Shown here: one piece after another, positions 24,680 through 31,637 of the stretch
Position numbering within the stretch: position 1 is the first letter of the stretch
How the letters are laid out: each line of letters begins with the position of its first letter
NCBI GenBank assembly: GCA_947624685.1
Contig: CANQLJ010000015.1
Coordinates: forward strand, 1-37,720
Source: Candidatus Gastranaerophilales bacterium
Lineage (GTDB): Bacteria; Cyanobacteriota; Vampirovibrionia; Gastranaerophilales; Gastranaerophilaceae
Reading direction: 5' to 3'
Length of the DNA: 37,720 bases
Made by a program: the position numbers and the translations under genes
Notes under the pieces: model-generated
The model's input: only the letters and a program-made list of their open reading frames with translations
Told to the model about the DNA's origin: nothing
The model's database searches: none

Positions 24680-25555
24680 ATGGAAATTAAAGCATCTATG
24701 GTAAAAGAATTGAGAGAAAAAACAGGCGCAGGTATGATGGATGCCAAAAAAGCTCTCGTTGAAGCCAATGGTGATATGGAAAAAGCAATGGAAGTTTTAA
24801 GACAAAAAGGCATGGCTTCCGCTGATAAAAAAATGGGCAGAATCGCAGCCGAAGGCACAATCGCTTCCGTTGTCGAAAATAAAAAAGGCGCAATGGTTGA
24901 AGTTAATTGCGAAACGGATTTTGTTGCTAAAAACGAAGATTTTAAAGACTTTGCAAACATGATGGCACGTGCCGTTTTAGAATTAAATCCAAAATCTGTT
25001 GAAGATATGCAAAAAATGGATTGCCCGATATGTAAAAAACCGATTGAAGACGTTTTAAAAGAAAAAATCGCTAAAATCGGAGAAAAAATCACGATAAGAA
25101 GATTTGCAAGATATGACGCAAATTGCTGCGTAAATACATACATCCACAATGGCAAAATCGGCGTATTATTAGAAACAAAATGCACAAATTGCGACGAAAA
25201 TCTAACAAAAGACATTTGCCTGCATATCGCTTCAAACGCTCCTGAATTTATTTCAAGAGAAGAAATCCCCGCTTCCGTTATCGAAGAAGAAAAAAGAATC
25301 GAAATGGGAAAAGAAGATTTAGCCAAAAAACCTGAAAACATCAGAGAAAAAATTGTTGAAGGAAGGGTTAATAAATTGATGGCTCAACGATGCCTACTTG
25401 AACAACCGTTCGTTAAAAACCCCGATATGACAATTGCTCAATTAATTGAGGGTAAATGCGAAATTGTTAAATTCGACAGATTCGTCCTTGGTGAAGGTAT
25501 CGAAAAAAGACAAGAAAACTTCGCTGATGAAGTTATGAGCCAAATTAAAGGCTAG
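24680..25555 (+). CDS. tsf: elongation factor Ts with two CxxC pairs
   Basis: 291 residues. EF-Ts exchanges GDP on EF-Tu. The N-terminal UBA-like domain (VKELREKTGAGMMDAKKALV) and the TDFVAKNEDF motif with its catalytic Asp-Phe are present, as are KIAKIGEKITIRRFARYD and IASNAPEFISREEIP. The C-terminal LLEQPFVKNPDMTIAQLIEG also matches the family. Unusually, the core domain carries CPIC (residues 115-118) and CTNC (168-171), a spacing that could bind a zinc ion. Escherichia coli EF-Ts, as I recall it, lacks these. A clear AGGAG site precedes the ATG, and a long perfect hairpin follows the stop. Confidence 0.98.
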   Translation: MEIKASMVKELREKTGAGMMDAKKALVEANGDMEKAMEVLRQKGMASADKKMGRIAAEGTIASVVENKKGAMVEVNCETDFVAKNEDFKDFANMMARAVLELNPKSVEDMQKMDCPICKKPIEDVLKEKIAKIGEKITIRRFARYDANCCVNTYIHNGKIGVLLETKCTNCDENLTKDICLHIASNAPEFISREEIPASVIEEEKRIEMGKEDLAKKPENIREKIVEGRVNKLMAQRCLLEQPFVKNPDMTIAQLIEGKCEIVKFDRFVLGEGIEKRQENFADEVMSQIKG

Positions 25556-25618
25556 CCATTTTAGCCGGGACTTTTTGGCCGGACTTTTTCGTCCATAAAA
25601 GTTATAAAGACTTTAATA

Positions 25619-25660
25619 AATTGCCCTTGTATAACAAACTATACAAGGGCAATTGTTTAT
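25619..25660. terminator. bidirectional intrinsic terminator (tsf / U32-like gene)
   Basis: A perfect stem of up to 15 bp, 25619-25633 with 25640-25654 (core TTGCCCTTGTATA), around a 6-nt loop. It is followed by GTTTATTTT on the plus strand and an AT-rich stretch on the other. It lies between convergent genes and can serve both. Confidence 0.9.
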
Positions 25661-25671
25661 TTTAAATTATC

Positions 25672-26850
25672 TTATTTTGCTTGGTTATTGATGAGATAAT
25701 CTTGCGTTTGAGGCTGGTTTTGAGGTTGAAATTGTGGTTGCAGTTGAGGTTGAAATTGAGGCTGCATTTGGGGTTGGATTGGTGGCTGGTTTTGGGGGTT
25801 ACTCATATTTAATTGCGGGTTTGATTTTAATCCGCCATTTTGAGCACATTGCTGGCAAGGATTTTGCATTTTTACCCCTTCGATTACGGCCCGGGAGAAA
25901 TAGTTCATTTCTCTATCCAATAATCCTTGAATCAAATTGCCCACAAAAAGATATGAAGGGCCGTCTTGTTTAAAAATCTGCCCCAAAAGCATCATAAGAT
26001 GATAATTCATTTGCGTGCCAACACCTCTCCCTTGGATTTTAAGGTGTTTTACCCCATTATCAACAAGTTTTTTAGTTACTTCATAACTGTGACAAAGTGT
26101 GTTTTCAAGCGCTATACTTGGCGTCATCGTTTTTCTGATACATTCAAAAGGTTTTGTAACGGCTCTATCCGTTCTGAATTGTTCTAAATGCCTGTAGTGG
26201 TCGGGCATCTTCGGGCAATTAAAAGCGCATGGCTGATTAATTAAAACTTCGATTCTTGAAATATCATCGATTAAATTAGGGTTTTCGTAAAGCGCAGTTT
26301 TAGAATATTCCGGCCTTACGACCACCATGTCATATTCTTTTAATAATTCATTATAAAAATTTGTCTCATTTTCGACACTCGGTTCTTCAATTCTGTTTGC
26401 CCCTTGGAATCGAAACGCGGGTTTAACTACGGAAGCCACAACGTAGCTTTGAGGGTATTTTTCTTTGATATGATTTTTTAAATTATCGTCATAAACAATA
26501 AAATGAGAATCAAAATCATACGCCATATCCAAAAGATAATTTGCATATCTGTCTTTTAGATCATCTTTTGTCAATTGGGTGCACGAAAAAGTAAATGTCG
26601 GTGTGACATTAATTTCTTTTAAATAATTAAAAATGCGGCCCAACCTTTTTGAATCGAAAGCATCCATAACGGCAGGAGCTCTGCCCCCTGTCCAGATACA
26701 TGCGGGAGAACCAAAACCATTCACTTGAGGCAAGATTATTTCATAATCTTTATACGCTTTAAAAATAGCGCCCCAAACAGCTTCATACTGAAATAAAATC
26801 GGCAAAGACCAATTGATGTCTTTTCCATACTTGAACACATCTAAGACCAT
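25672..26850 (-). CDS. possible U32-like protein with Gln/Pro-rich tail
   Basis: 392 residues from the chosen start. Alternating beta/alpha segments (LPILFQYEAVWGAIFKAY, VVVRPEYSK, KHLKIQGRGVG, PSYLFVGNLIQGL) suggest a TIM barrel. Cysteines in EVLINQPCAFNCPKMPDHYR and a later CQQC, with further single Cys, recall the iron-sulfur cysteine pattern of peptidase U32/UbiU-UbiV proteins; this is a weak resemblance. The last 50 or so residues are Gln/Pro-rich with repeated QPQFQPQL units, unlike U32 enzymes. The reading frame extends to a GTG at 26880, but I chose the ATG at 26850 because AGGTGA lies 4 nt before it. A TATAAT at 26894-26889 then gives a leader of about 30 nt. Function unknown. Confidence 0.6.
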   Translation of the reverse strand: MVLDVFKYGKDINWSLPILFQYEAVWGAIFKAYKDYEIILPQVNGFGSPACIWTGGRAPAVMDAFDSKRLGRIFNYLKEINVTPTFTFSCTQLTKDDLKDRYANYLLDMAYDFDSHFIVYDDNLKNHIKEKYPQSYVVASVVKPAFRFQGANRIEEPSVENETNFYNELLKEYDMVVVRPEYSKTALYENPNLIDDISRIEVLINQPCAFNCPKMPDHYRHLEQFRTDRAVTKPFECIRKTMTPSIALENTLCHSYEVTKKLVDNGVKHLKIQGRGVGTQMNYHLMMLLGQIFKQDGPSYLFVGNLIQGLLDREMNYFSRAVIEGVKMQNPCQQCAQNGGLKSNPQLNMSNPQNQPPIQPQMQPQFQPQLQPQFQPQNQPQTQDYLINNQAK

Positions 26851-26921
26851 AAGTTCACCTTTATTCATATTTTGATACACTTAAATAAATTATATCATCT
26901 AAAATATCATATTTCAAACAA

Positions 26922-26949
26922 TTGAGAAAAATAAAAACCGTGGTATAAT
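26922..26949 (+). promoter_or_regulatory. promoter TTGAGA-16-TATAAT
   Basis: -35 TTGAGA (26922-26927), 16-bp spacer, -10 TATAAT (26944-26949), about 28 nt before the ATG of the ABC ATPase gene. Confidence 0.65.
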
Positions 26950-26977
26950 CAACAAAAGTTACGGATTAATTAAAATT

Positions 26978-27934
26978 ATGGATGAAATTTTAAAAATCAA
27001 AAATTTAAACCTAGGTTTTATAATAGAACAAAACTACTATAGCGCACTAAATGACGTCAATTTATCTTTTGAAAAAGCAAAAATCCACGCAATCGCAGGC
27101 GAATCGGGGTGCGGAAAAAGTGTTTTAATAAATGCGATTTTAAATCTTTTAGATAAAAATGCAAAAATAATCGATGGCGAGATAATTTTTGAAAACCAAA
27201 ATCTACTTAATTTAAACGAAACGCAAATGAGAAAAATAAGGGGAAATGAAATTTGCCTCATCCCGCAAGATCCTTTCATGTCACTAAATCCTCTCTATAC
27301 AATCGAAAATCAGATGATGGAAATTCCATATTTAGTTGAAAATTATAAAAAAAATGAAGTTCTTGATATAATTAAAAATTCTCTCGATGAAGTGAGAATT
27401 AAAAATATTGATACTGTTTTAAAATCCTATCCCCATGAACTTTCGGGAGGAATGAAGCAAAGAGTGATTATTGCTATGGCGCTTGTTTCAAATTCAAAAT
27501 TAATTCTTGCCGATGAACCCACAACAGCGCTCGATGTCAGTGTATCTAATTCGATTTTGGATTTGTTGGTTGAGCTTAAAAACAAAGGGAAAACAATAAT
27601 TTTAATAACCCATGACCTTTCAATCGTTTCAAATTATTGCGATACGACAACGATTATGTACCTTGGCTGTATTATGGAGCAATCATCCAATACAATTAAA
27701 ATTTTTAAAAACCCTCTTCATCCCTATACAATAGCACTCTTGGGGGCACTGCCCAACAAAAAAGGAGTGAAGCTTGAAAACATCAAAGGTCAAATTTCTC
27801 CGATTACTCAAATTATTGAAGGTTGCAAATTCCACCCCAGGTGCAATTGCGTAATGGAAAAATGCCGTTTTGTAAGACCCGAATTAAAAGATTGTAACGG
27901 CACGCAAGTTGCCTGTTGGCTGCATGAAACATAA
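26978..27934 (+). CDS. oligopeptide/dipeptide-type ABC transporter ATP-binding protein
   Basis: 318 residues of the DppD/OppD class. Walker A is GESGCGKS (about residues 43-50), Q-loop LIPQDPFMSLNP, signature LSGGMKQR, Walker B LILADEP with TTALDV, and the switch His in LITHDLS. The C-terminal oligopeptide-ABC extension follows (KNPLHPYTIALLGALPNKKG) with a four-cysteine cluster in GCKFHPRCNCVMEKC. Such ATPases drive uptake of peptides, nickel or sugars and normally sit beside a second ATPase, two permeases and a binding protein. None of these is in the flanking genes, so this is an orphan subunit whose partners must be elsewhere. It has its own promoter and is followed by tRNA-Leu on the other strand. 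Confidence 0.93.
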   Translation: MDEILKIKNLNLGFIIEQNYYSALNDVNLSFEKAKIHAIAGESGCGKSVLINAILNLLDKNAKIIDGEIIFENQNLLNLNETQMRKIRGNEICLIPQDPFMSLNPLYTIENQMMEIPYLVENYKKNEVLDIIKNSLDEVRIKNIDTVLKSYPHELSGGMKQRVIIAMALVSNSKLILADEPTTALDVSVSNSILDLLVELKNKGKTIILITHDLSIVSNYCDTTTIMYLGCIMEQSSNTIKIFKNPLHPYTIALLGALPNKKGVKLENIKGQISPITQIIEGCKFHPRCNCVMEKCRFVRPELKDCNGTQVACWLHET

Positions 27935-27955
27935 ACGACACAAAAAACAGGGAAA

Positions 27956-27979
27956 TAGAAAATAGAAAATAGAAAATAG
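27956..27979. repeat. 7-bp microsatellite TAGAAAA, about 3.4 copies
   Basis: Units at 27956, 27963 and 27970 plus a partial one, in the gap between the ABC ATPase gene and tRNA-Leu. The flanking CAGGGAAATAGAA is itself repeated at about 27948 and 27990. Confidence 0.7.
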
Positions 27980-28006
27980 GGGGTAAAAACAGGGAAATAG
28001 AATAAT

Positions 28007-28093
28007 TGCCCTGGGCCAGACTTGAACTGGCACGAAGTTATTAGCCTCACCGGATTTTAAGTCCGACGTGTCTACCGATTCCACCACCAGGGC
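28007..28093 (-). tRNA. tRNA-Leu (UAA)
   Basis: Read on the minus strand, GCCCTGG (from 28093) pairs with CCAGGGC to close the acceptor stem. The D-arm (GTGGAATCGGTAGACAC) is that of leucine tRNAs, and the anticodon loop CTTAAAA gives anticodon TAA. A long variable arm (about TGAGGCTAATAACTTCG) and T-arm GTTCAAGTC follow. It is a class II tRNA of 87 nt, and CCA is not encoded. The discriminator base is A73, as required for leucine. Confidence 0.96.
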
Positions 28094-28147
28094 AAATAAA
28101 CTATATAAATTTTAAATGTGCTTAACAAATGATATAACAAAAAAATT

Positions 28148-28360
28148 TTATTGTCCAGCGCTTTTTTCAACAATTTCATTCATATATGAAACCATTTCAT
28201 CAACGTCAATTCCGTGGACTTTTGCACCTGCTTCAAGGTTTTCAAATCTTGCTGCGGCACAGCCGATGCAACCCATACCGAACTTTGAAAAAGCTTCCAG
28301 AGTTTCGGGGTATTGTGTCACAATATCCATTATACCCATTTCTTTTGTAATTTTTGCCAT
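28148..28360 (-). CDS. DUF1858 domain protein
   Basis: 70 residues. The pattern GIMDIVTQYPETLEAFSKFG, MGCIGCAAARFENLEAGAK, HGIDVDEMVSYMNEI is that of DUF1858 (PF08984), a small helical domain with a CxxC. It occurs alone or fused to ScdA/hybrid-cluster-type redox proteins. The CIGC pair may be a redox or metal site; the function is not established. The frame extends 15 codons upstream to 28405, but family members begin at about MAKITKEMG, so I chose the ATG at 28360. A purine-rich stretch (AAGAAAAAG) precedes it. Confidence 0.85.
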   Translation of the reverse strand: MAKITKEMGIMDIVTQYPETLEAFSKFGMGCIGCAAARFENLEAGAKVHGIDVDEMVSYMNEIVEKSAGQ

Positions 28361-28519
28361 CTTTTTCTTGCTTTCTTTATTTTTTGACTTTCTTAAATAA
28401 TACATTAATAAAATACCATGGATAATTCTAATTTTACAAGCACAAATTTTATCGGGCTTTATTCAATTAAAAAACATTCCATGAAAAAATCTCTGTCATT
28501 TGACACAAATAAAGCCTTA

Positions 28520-29032
28520 TTATTGGTCGGATTCAAAGTCTTTTTTCAAAAGTTTTTCAAAATCTGACGGTTTTATATCTCTTATAAATTCTTTAAATTC
28601 TTTTGCTTCCTGTTCGTCTTTTTCTAAATCAGTCGAAATAAGCCCTGTTGCAAGTACATTATCCGTGACAAATATGGGTACATCCGCTCTTAGAGCTATT
28701 GCTATGGCATCAGACGGACGAGAATCAATTTGCAGTTCTTTATCGAGTTCTTTATTATACATATAAATCGTTGAAAAATAAGTCTGATCATCAACGTCAT
28801 TTATTTCAATTCTCGTTATTTTGTAGTTTGATTGTTTTGATATATCGATAAATAAATCATGGGTTAAAGGTCTTTGAGAAGGTATATTTTCTATTTTTCT
28901 TATAATTGCGCTTGCTTCGGCGGAGCCAATCCATATGGGAAGCGCTTTTCTGTTTTCTTTATCATTTAAAACGACTATGGGTGAACCTGTTCTTGTGTCT
29001 AATGCGATACCCATAACTCTCATTTCAATCAT
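28520..29032 (-). CDS. bifunctional nuclease family protein (DUF151/BFN)
   Basis: 170 residues. MRVMGIALDTRTGSPIVVL, ALPIWIGSAEASAI and DSRPSDAIAIALRADVPIFV are the hallmarks of the BFN family (PF02577). The family is named from a plant nuclease with DNase and RNase activity and is widespread in cyanobacteria, actinobacteria and Thermotogae. Its bacterial role is unclear. The C-terminal 25 residues are acidic (LEKDEQEAKEFKEF). A strong AAAGGAG lies 6 nt before the ATG and a minus-strand TATAAT at 29059-29054 is placed for a short leader. It diverges from the acyl-CoA synthetase-like gene. Confidence 0.93.
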   Translation of the reverse strand: MIEMRVMGIALDTRTGSPIVVLNDKENRKALPIWIGSAEASAIIRKIENIPSQRPLTHDLFIDISKQSNYKITRIEINDVDDQTYFSTIYMYNKELDKELQIDSRPSDAIAIALRADVPIFVTDNVLATGLISTDLEKDEQEAKEFKEFIRDIKPSDFEKLLKKDFESDQ

Positions 29033-29115
29033 ATTTTTCTCCTTTGAAATATAATTATATCATCAAAAAAATGATAAATTTACAAATGTTTAGAGTATTT
29101 TTTGTTAAACTATAC

Positions 29116-29121
29116 TATAAT
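29116..29121 (+). promoter_or_regulatory. -10 element TATAAT for the AMP-binding enzyme gene
   Basis: TATAAT lies about 25 nt before the ATG at 29147 and upstream of a good AAAGGAG site. No convincing -35 hexamer is seen at 16-18 bp. Confidence 0.45.
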
Positions 29122-29146
29122 ATAAATTGACGATAAAGGAGTATGT

Positions 29147-30808
29147 ATGAAAAGCATAAATTTATTATCTTTTATAGAGGAAAAAACGAGAGAACAAGAA
29201 AATAACGTCGCACTTGGTACAAAAACCAATCTCGGCTGGTCGGAATTAACCTATAAAGGCCTTGGAATTTTATCAAGAAGAATAGGGAGCTATCTTATAG
29301 CTATCGGTATGAATAAGGGTGATAAAGCAGCAATTATATCAGAATCCATGCCGGAATTCGGCGCCGTGATATTTGGAACATTTTTAGCAGGGCTCACTAT
29401 TGTTCCCTTAGATATTAAATTAACAATCCACGAATACAATCATATATTATCCGATTGCTTGCCAAGAGTTTTGTTCGTGAGTGAAACGTATCTTGAAAGT
29501 GCCAAAAAACTTAAAGAAATTATCCCCTCAATTGAGCAAATTATATTAATTGACGCTAAAAGACAAGAATATGAATACGCTAATATCTATAACCTAAATG
29601 ATATACCCGAGCAAAAATGGCGCCATCAAAGACTCGATAAAACGGCAATGATTGTCTATACTTCAGGCACCACCGGAAACCCAAAAGGAGTTGAGATAAC
29701 CTATAAAAATATCTTAAGCCAAGTTATTTCAATCGGAAAATGTTTCAACTTCAGCTCAAACGATTCGGTATTATCAATACTGCCCATGAATCATTTATAT
29801 GAAATATCGGTCGGGTTTATGTCATTTTTAAACAAAGGCGCTTCGATATATTATTCCCACAGCTTAAAACCAAAAGATGTTTTACATGCGATGAACGCTA
29901 AAAAAATTACATTTATGGTTGCCGTTCCATCATTTTTGAAGTTAATGAAAGCGACTTTAGAAGCGCAAATCAGACAATATGGGCCATTTAAGAAAAAATG
30001 GTTTGAATTTAAGTACGCTCTTTCTTCTTTATTTAATAATCCAAAATTATCTAAAATGCTCTTTAGAGAACTAAGGATGCAATTTGGCCCTTATTTTAAA
30101 GGCTTTATGTCAGGGGGAGCGCCTTTGGAATATGAAGTGGGGAAATTCTTTGATACAATTGGCGTAATGGTCTATGAAGCCTATGGATTATCGGAAGCAA
30201 GCCCCGTTGTTTGCGCTAATTGTGAAGGACATCGAAGATTGGGTTCAGTCGGTAAAGCAATTCCCGATGTTAAAGTAAGATTAGACAACAAAACAAACGA
30301 GCTTCAAGTTCTGGGTGACAATATAATGAAAGGCTATTATAATAAGCCCGAAATGACTCGCGAAGCGTTCACCGAAGACGGATGGCTCAAAACAGGCGAC
30401 ATTGCAAGAATTTCAACGCATGGATATGTCTATATAACAGGAAGAATCAAAAATATGATAGTACTCTCGGGCGGCAAAAAAGTCTTCCCTGAAGAAGTTG
30501 AAGCAGTGTTATCCAAAAGCGAGATGATTCAAGAAGTGCTTGTATATTCCGATATTATTAAAACAGGTTCTAAACAAGGAACAGAAGAAATCGTGGCCAA
30601 GGTTCATCCCGACAAAAGCACTCTTGAACAATATAGCGACGATAAGGAGCTTGAAAAAGTAATCAGAAACGAAGTTAAAAAGTTTTCTTTGGAATTATCT
30701 TCCTATAAAAGACCAACTAACATAATTGTTTCAAAAGAACCTCTGCCAAGGACGGGAATATCTAAAATATCAAGAAAAAATATCAATAAAGTTGAACAAA
30801 AGGTATAA
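29147..30808 (+). CDS. AMP-dependent synthetase/ligase (acyl-CoA synthetase-like)
   Basis: 553 residues of the ANL superfamily. The N-terminal domain has the ATP-binding P-loop MIVYTSGTTGNPKGV (about 168-182), MNHLYEISVGF, the A5 motif YEAYGLSEASP and the A7 motif TGDIARIS. The C-terminal domain has the hinge GRIKNMIVLSGGKKVFPEEV and the A10 lysine region PRTGISKISRKN. It probably activates a fatty acid to acyl-AMP and then acyl-CoA or acyl-ACP, in lipid metabolism on the inner face of the membrane. The segment HSLKPKDVLHAMNAKKITFM fits long-chain acyl-CoA synthetases. Substrate length is not deducible. The gene is monocistronic: own -10 and Shine-Dalgarno upstream, strong terminator downstream. 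Confidence 0.92.
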   Translation: MKSINLLSFIEEKTREQENNVALGTKTNLGWSELTYKGLGILSRRIGSYLIAIGMNKGDKAAIISESMPEFGAVIFGTFLAGLTIVPLDIKLTIHEYNHILSDCLPRVLFVSETYLESAKKLKEIIPSIEQIILIDAKRQEYEYANIYNLNDIPEQKWRHQRLDKTAMIVYTSGTTGNPKGVEITYKNILSQVISIGKCFNFSSNDSVLSILPMNHLYEISVGFMSFLNKGASIYYSHSLKPKDVLHAMNAKKITFMVAVPSFLKLMKATLEAQIRQYGPFKKKWFEFKYALSSLFNNPKLSKMLFRELRMQFGPYFKGFMSGGAPLEYEVGKFFDTIGVMVYEAYGLSEASPVVCANCEGHRRLGSVGKAIPDVKVRLDNKTNELQVLGDNIMKGYYNKPEMTREAFTEDGWLKTGDIARISTHGYVYITGRIKNMIVLSGGKKVFPEEVEAVLSKSEMIQEVLVYSDIIKTGSKQGTEEIVAKVHPDKSTLEQYSDDKELEKVIRNEVKKFSLELSSYKRPTNIIVSKEPLPRTGISKISRKNINKVEQKV

Positions 30809-30882
30809 GATAAACCCTATCCCAATTAAACAAAATTAAATATTTAAAAATTAAATATTGAAAAATTTAAAAAGAAAAATTC

Positions 30883-30925
30883 AAAAAGCCCTTTTGATTT
30901 ATTATCTTGGGGGCTTTTTAATTTT
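30883..30925 (+). terminator. intrinsic terminator after the AMP-binding enzyme
   Basis: AAAAAGCCC (30883-30891) pairs with GGGCTTTTT (30911-30919), followed by AATTTTG and T-rich sequence. Because the stem ends in A and T runs, it can act on both strands and so may also serve the convergent parvulin gene. Confidence 0.85.
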
Positions 30926-30969
30926 GTTTTGTTTTTGTTTTTTATGTTTTATTTTTTTTGGGGGGGAAG

Positions 30970-31338
30970 CTACTTTTTATCGGTAACTTTAATTAAATGC
31001 CAGCCAAATTGAGTTTTAACCGGTTGAGAAATTTTTCCCACATCGCCATTAAAAGAAGCGTCTTCAAATTCTTTTACCATCATGTTACGTCCGAAATAAC
31101 CTAAATCTCCGCCATTTGCCTTTGAGGGACAGCTTGAATATTTTTGTGCCGCTTGTTCAAAAGTAATTTCATTGTTTTCAATTTTGCTTTTTAATTCATT
31201 TGCGCTTTTTTCATCTTCCACCAAGATGTGAGAAGCGCGAACCTGTGTAATTTCGTTGTTCATTGCTGCTCCTTTGTTATTTATACCTGTTAAAATAATA
31301 CTCAAAACAACAAAAAATGTTAATAGCAATTTTTTCAT
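30970..31338 (-). CDS. parvulin-type peptidyl-prolyl isomerase with optional signal peptide
   Basis: 122 residues. The C-terminal 95 are a PpiC/parvulin rotamase domain (PF00639): VRASHILVEDEKSANELKSK, FEQAAQKYSSCPSKANGGDL, GYFGRNMMVKEFEDASF, and TQFGWHLIKV ending with the conserved GWHLIKV. It catalyses cis-trans isomerisation at proline. The N-terminus MKKLLLTFFVVLSIILTG is a Sec signal sequence ending in GAA, so the full form would be exported. A second ATG at 31263 follows AAAGGAG at 5 nt and would give a 97-residue form without signal, the size of cytoplasmic PpiC. The first ATG also has an AGGAG, at a longer distance. A G7 run lies just after the stop. Confidence 0.92.
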   Translation of the reverse strand: MKKLLLTFFVVLSIILTGINNKGAAMNNEITQVRASHILVEDEKSANELKSKIENNEITFEQAAQKYSSCPSKANGGDLGYFGRNMMVKEFEDASFNGDVGKISQPVKTQFGWHLIKVTDKK

Positions 31339-31371
31339 TTTTTATTTTCTCCTCTTTTTAATTTTCTTTTT

Positions 31372-31399
31372 TGGATTTTATCATAAAATATGCTATAAT
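31372..31399 (+). promoter_or_regulatory. promoter of the 6S-like RNA
   Basis: -35 TTGGAT (31372-31377), 16-bp spacer, extended -10 TGC-TATAAT (TATAAT at 31394-31399), predicted start near 31406. Confidence 0.7.
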
Positions 31400-31405
31400 G
31401 TAATT

Positions 31406-31618
31406 AACTTTGTGCGCACTTTTCAATTTTGTTCCTACATCTGACCTAACAGGGAGAGCTTTTCAGCTTTTTATGGTGTTTGAAGTATACCTACATAAAA
31501 TATTTTATTTTTAAAATATGTTCTTAATTAAAAGAAATGTTTAAAGGAAACGGATGCACCCTGGGGCTCACCCACCTGCTATATAGCGGGTAACAAAATT
31601 GGGCGCACAAAGTTTTTA
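31406..31618 (+). ncRNA. ssrS: probable 6S RNA
   Basis: A 300-bp region without an ORF holds a rod-like RNA of about 210 nt. The closing stem is ACTTTGTGCGC (31407-31417) with GCGCACAAAGT (31603-31613). A second helix is CAATTTTGTT (31424-31433) with AACAAAATTG (31592-31601). Then GGGAGAGC (31452-31459) pairs with GCTCACCC (31566-31573) apart from one A-A mismatch. The 3' side of the large internal loop contains a small hairpin, ACCTGCT/AGCGGGT (31574-31580 with 31585-31591). A closing stem, an open centre with a 3' hairpin and a long AT-rich apical arm are the 6S RNA architecture. 6S RNA traps housekeeping RNA polymerase by imitating an open promoter. A consensus promoter lies just upstream and a T-rich stretch follows the terminal stem. 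I did not fold the apical arm in full. Confidence 0.72.
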
Positions 31619-31637
31619 TTATTTATTTTATTTTATT

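Noticed and set aside
28452-28516. GGCTTTATT/AATAAAGCC inverted repeat as a terminator of the BFN-family gene
   Set aside because: The arms are about 45 nt apart and no T run follows on the relevant strand, so it is too weak to list.
30960-30966. G7 run as a fourth phase-variation tract
   Set aside because: It lies just after the stop of the parvulin gene, between convergent genes, so a length change would not affect a reading frame or a visible promoter.
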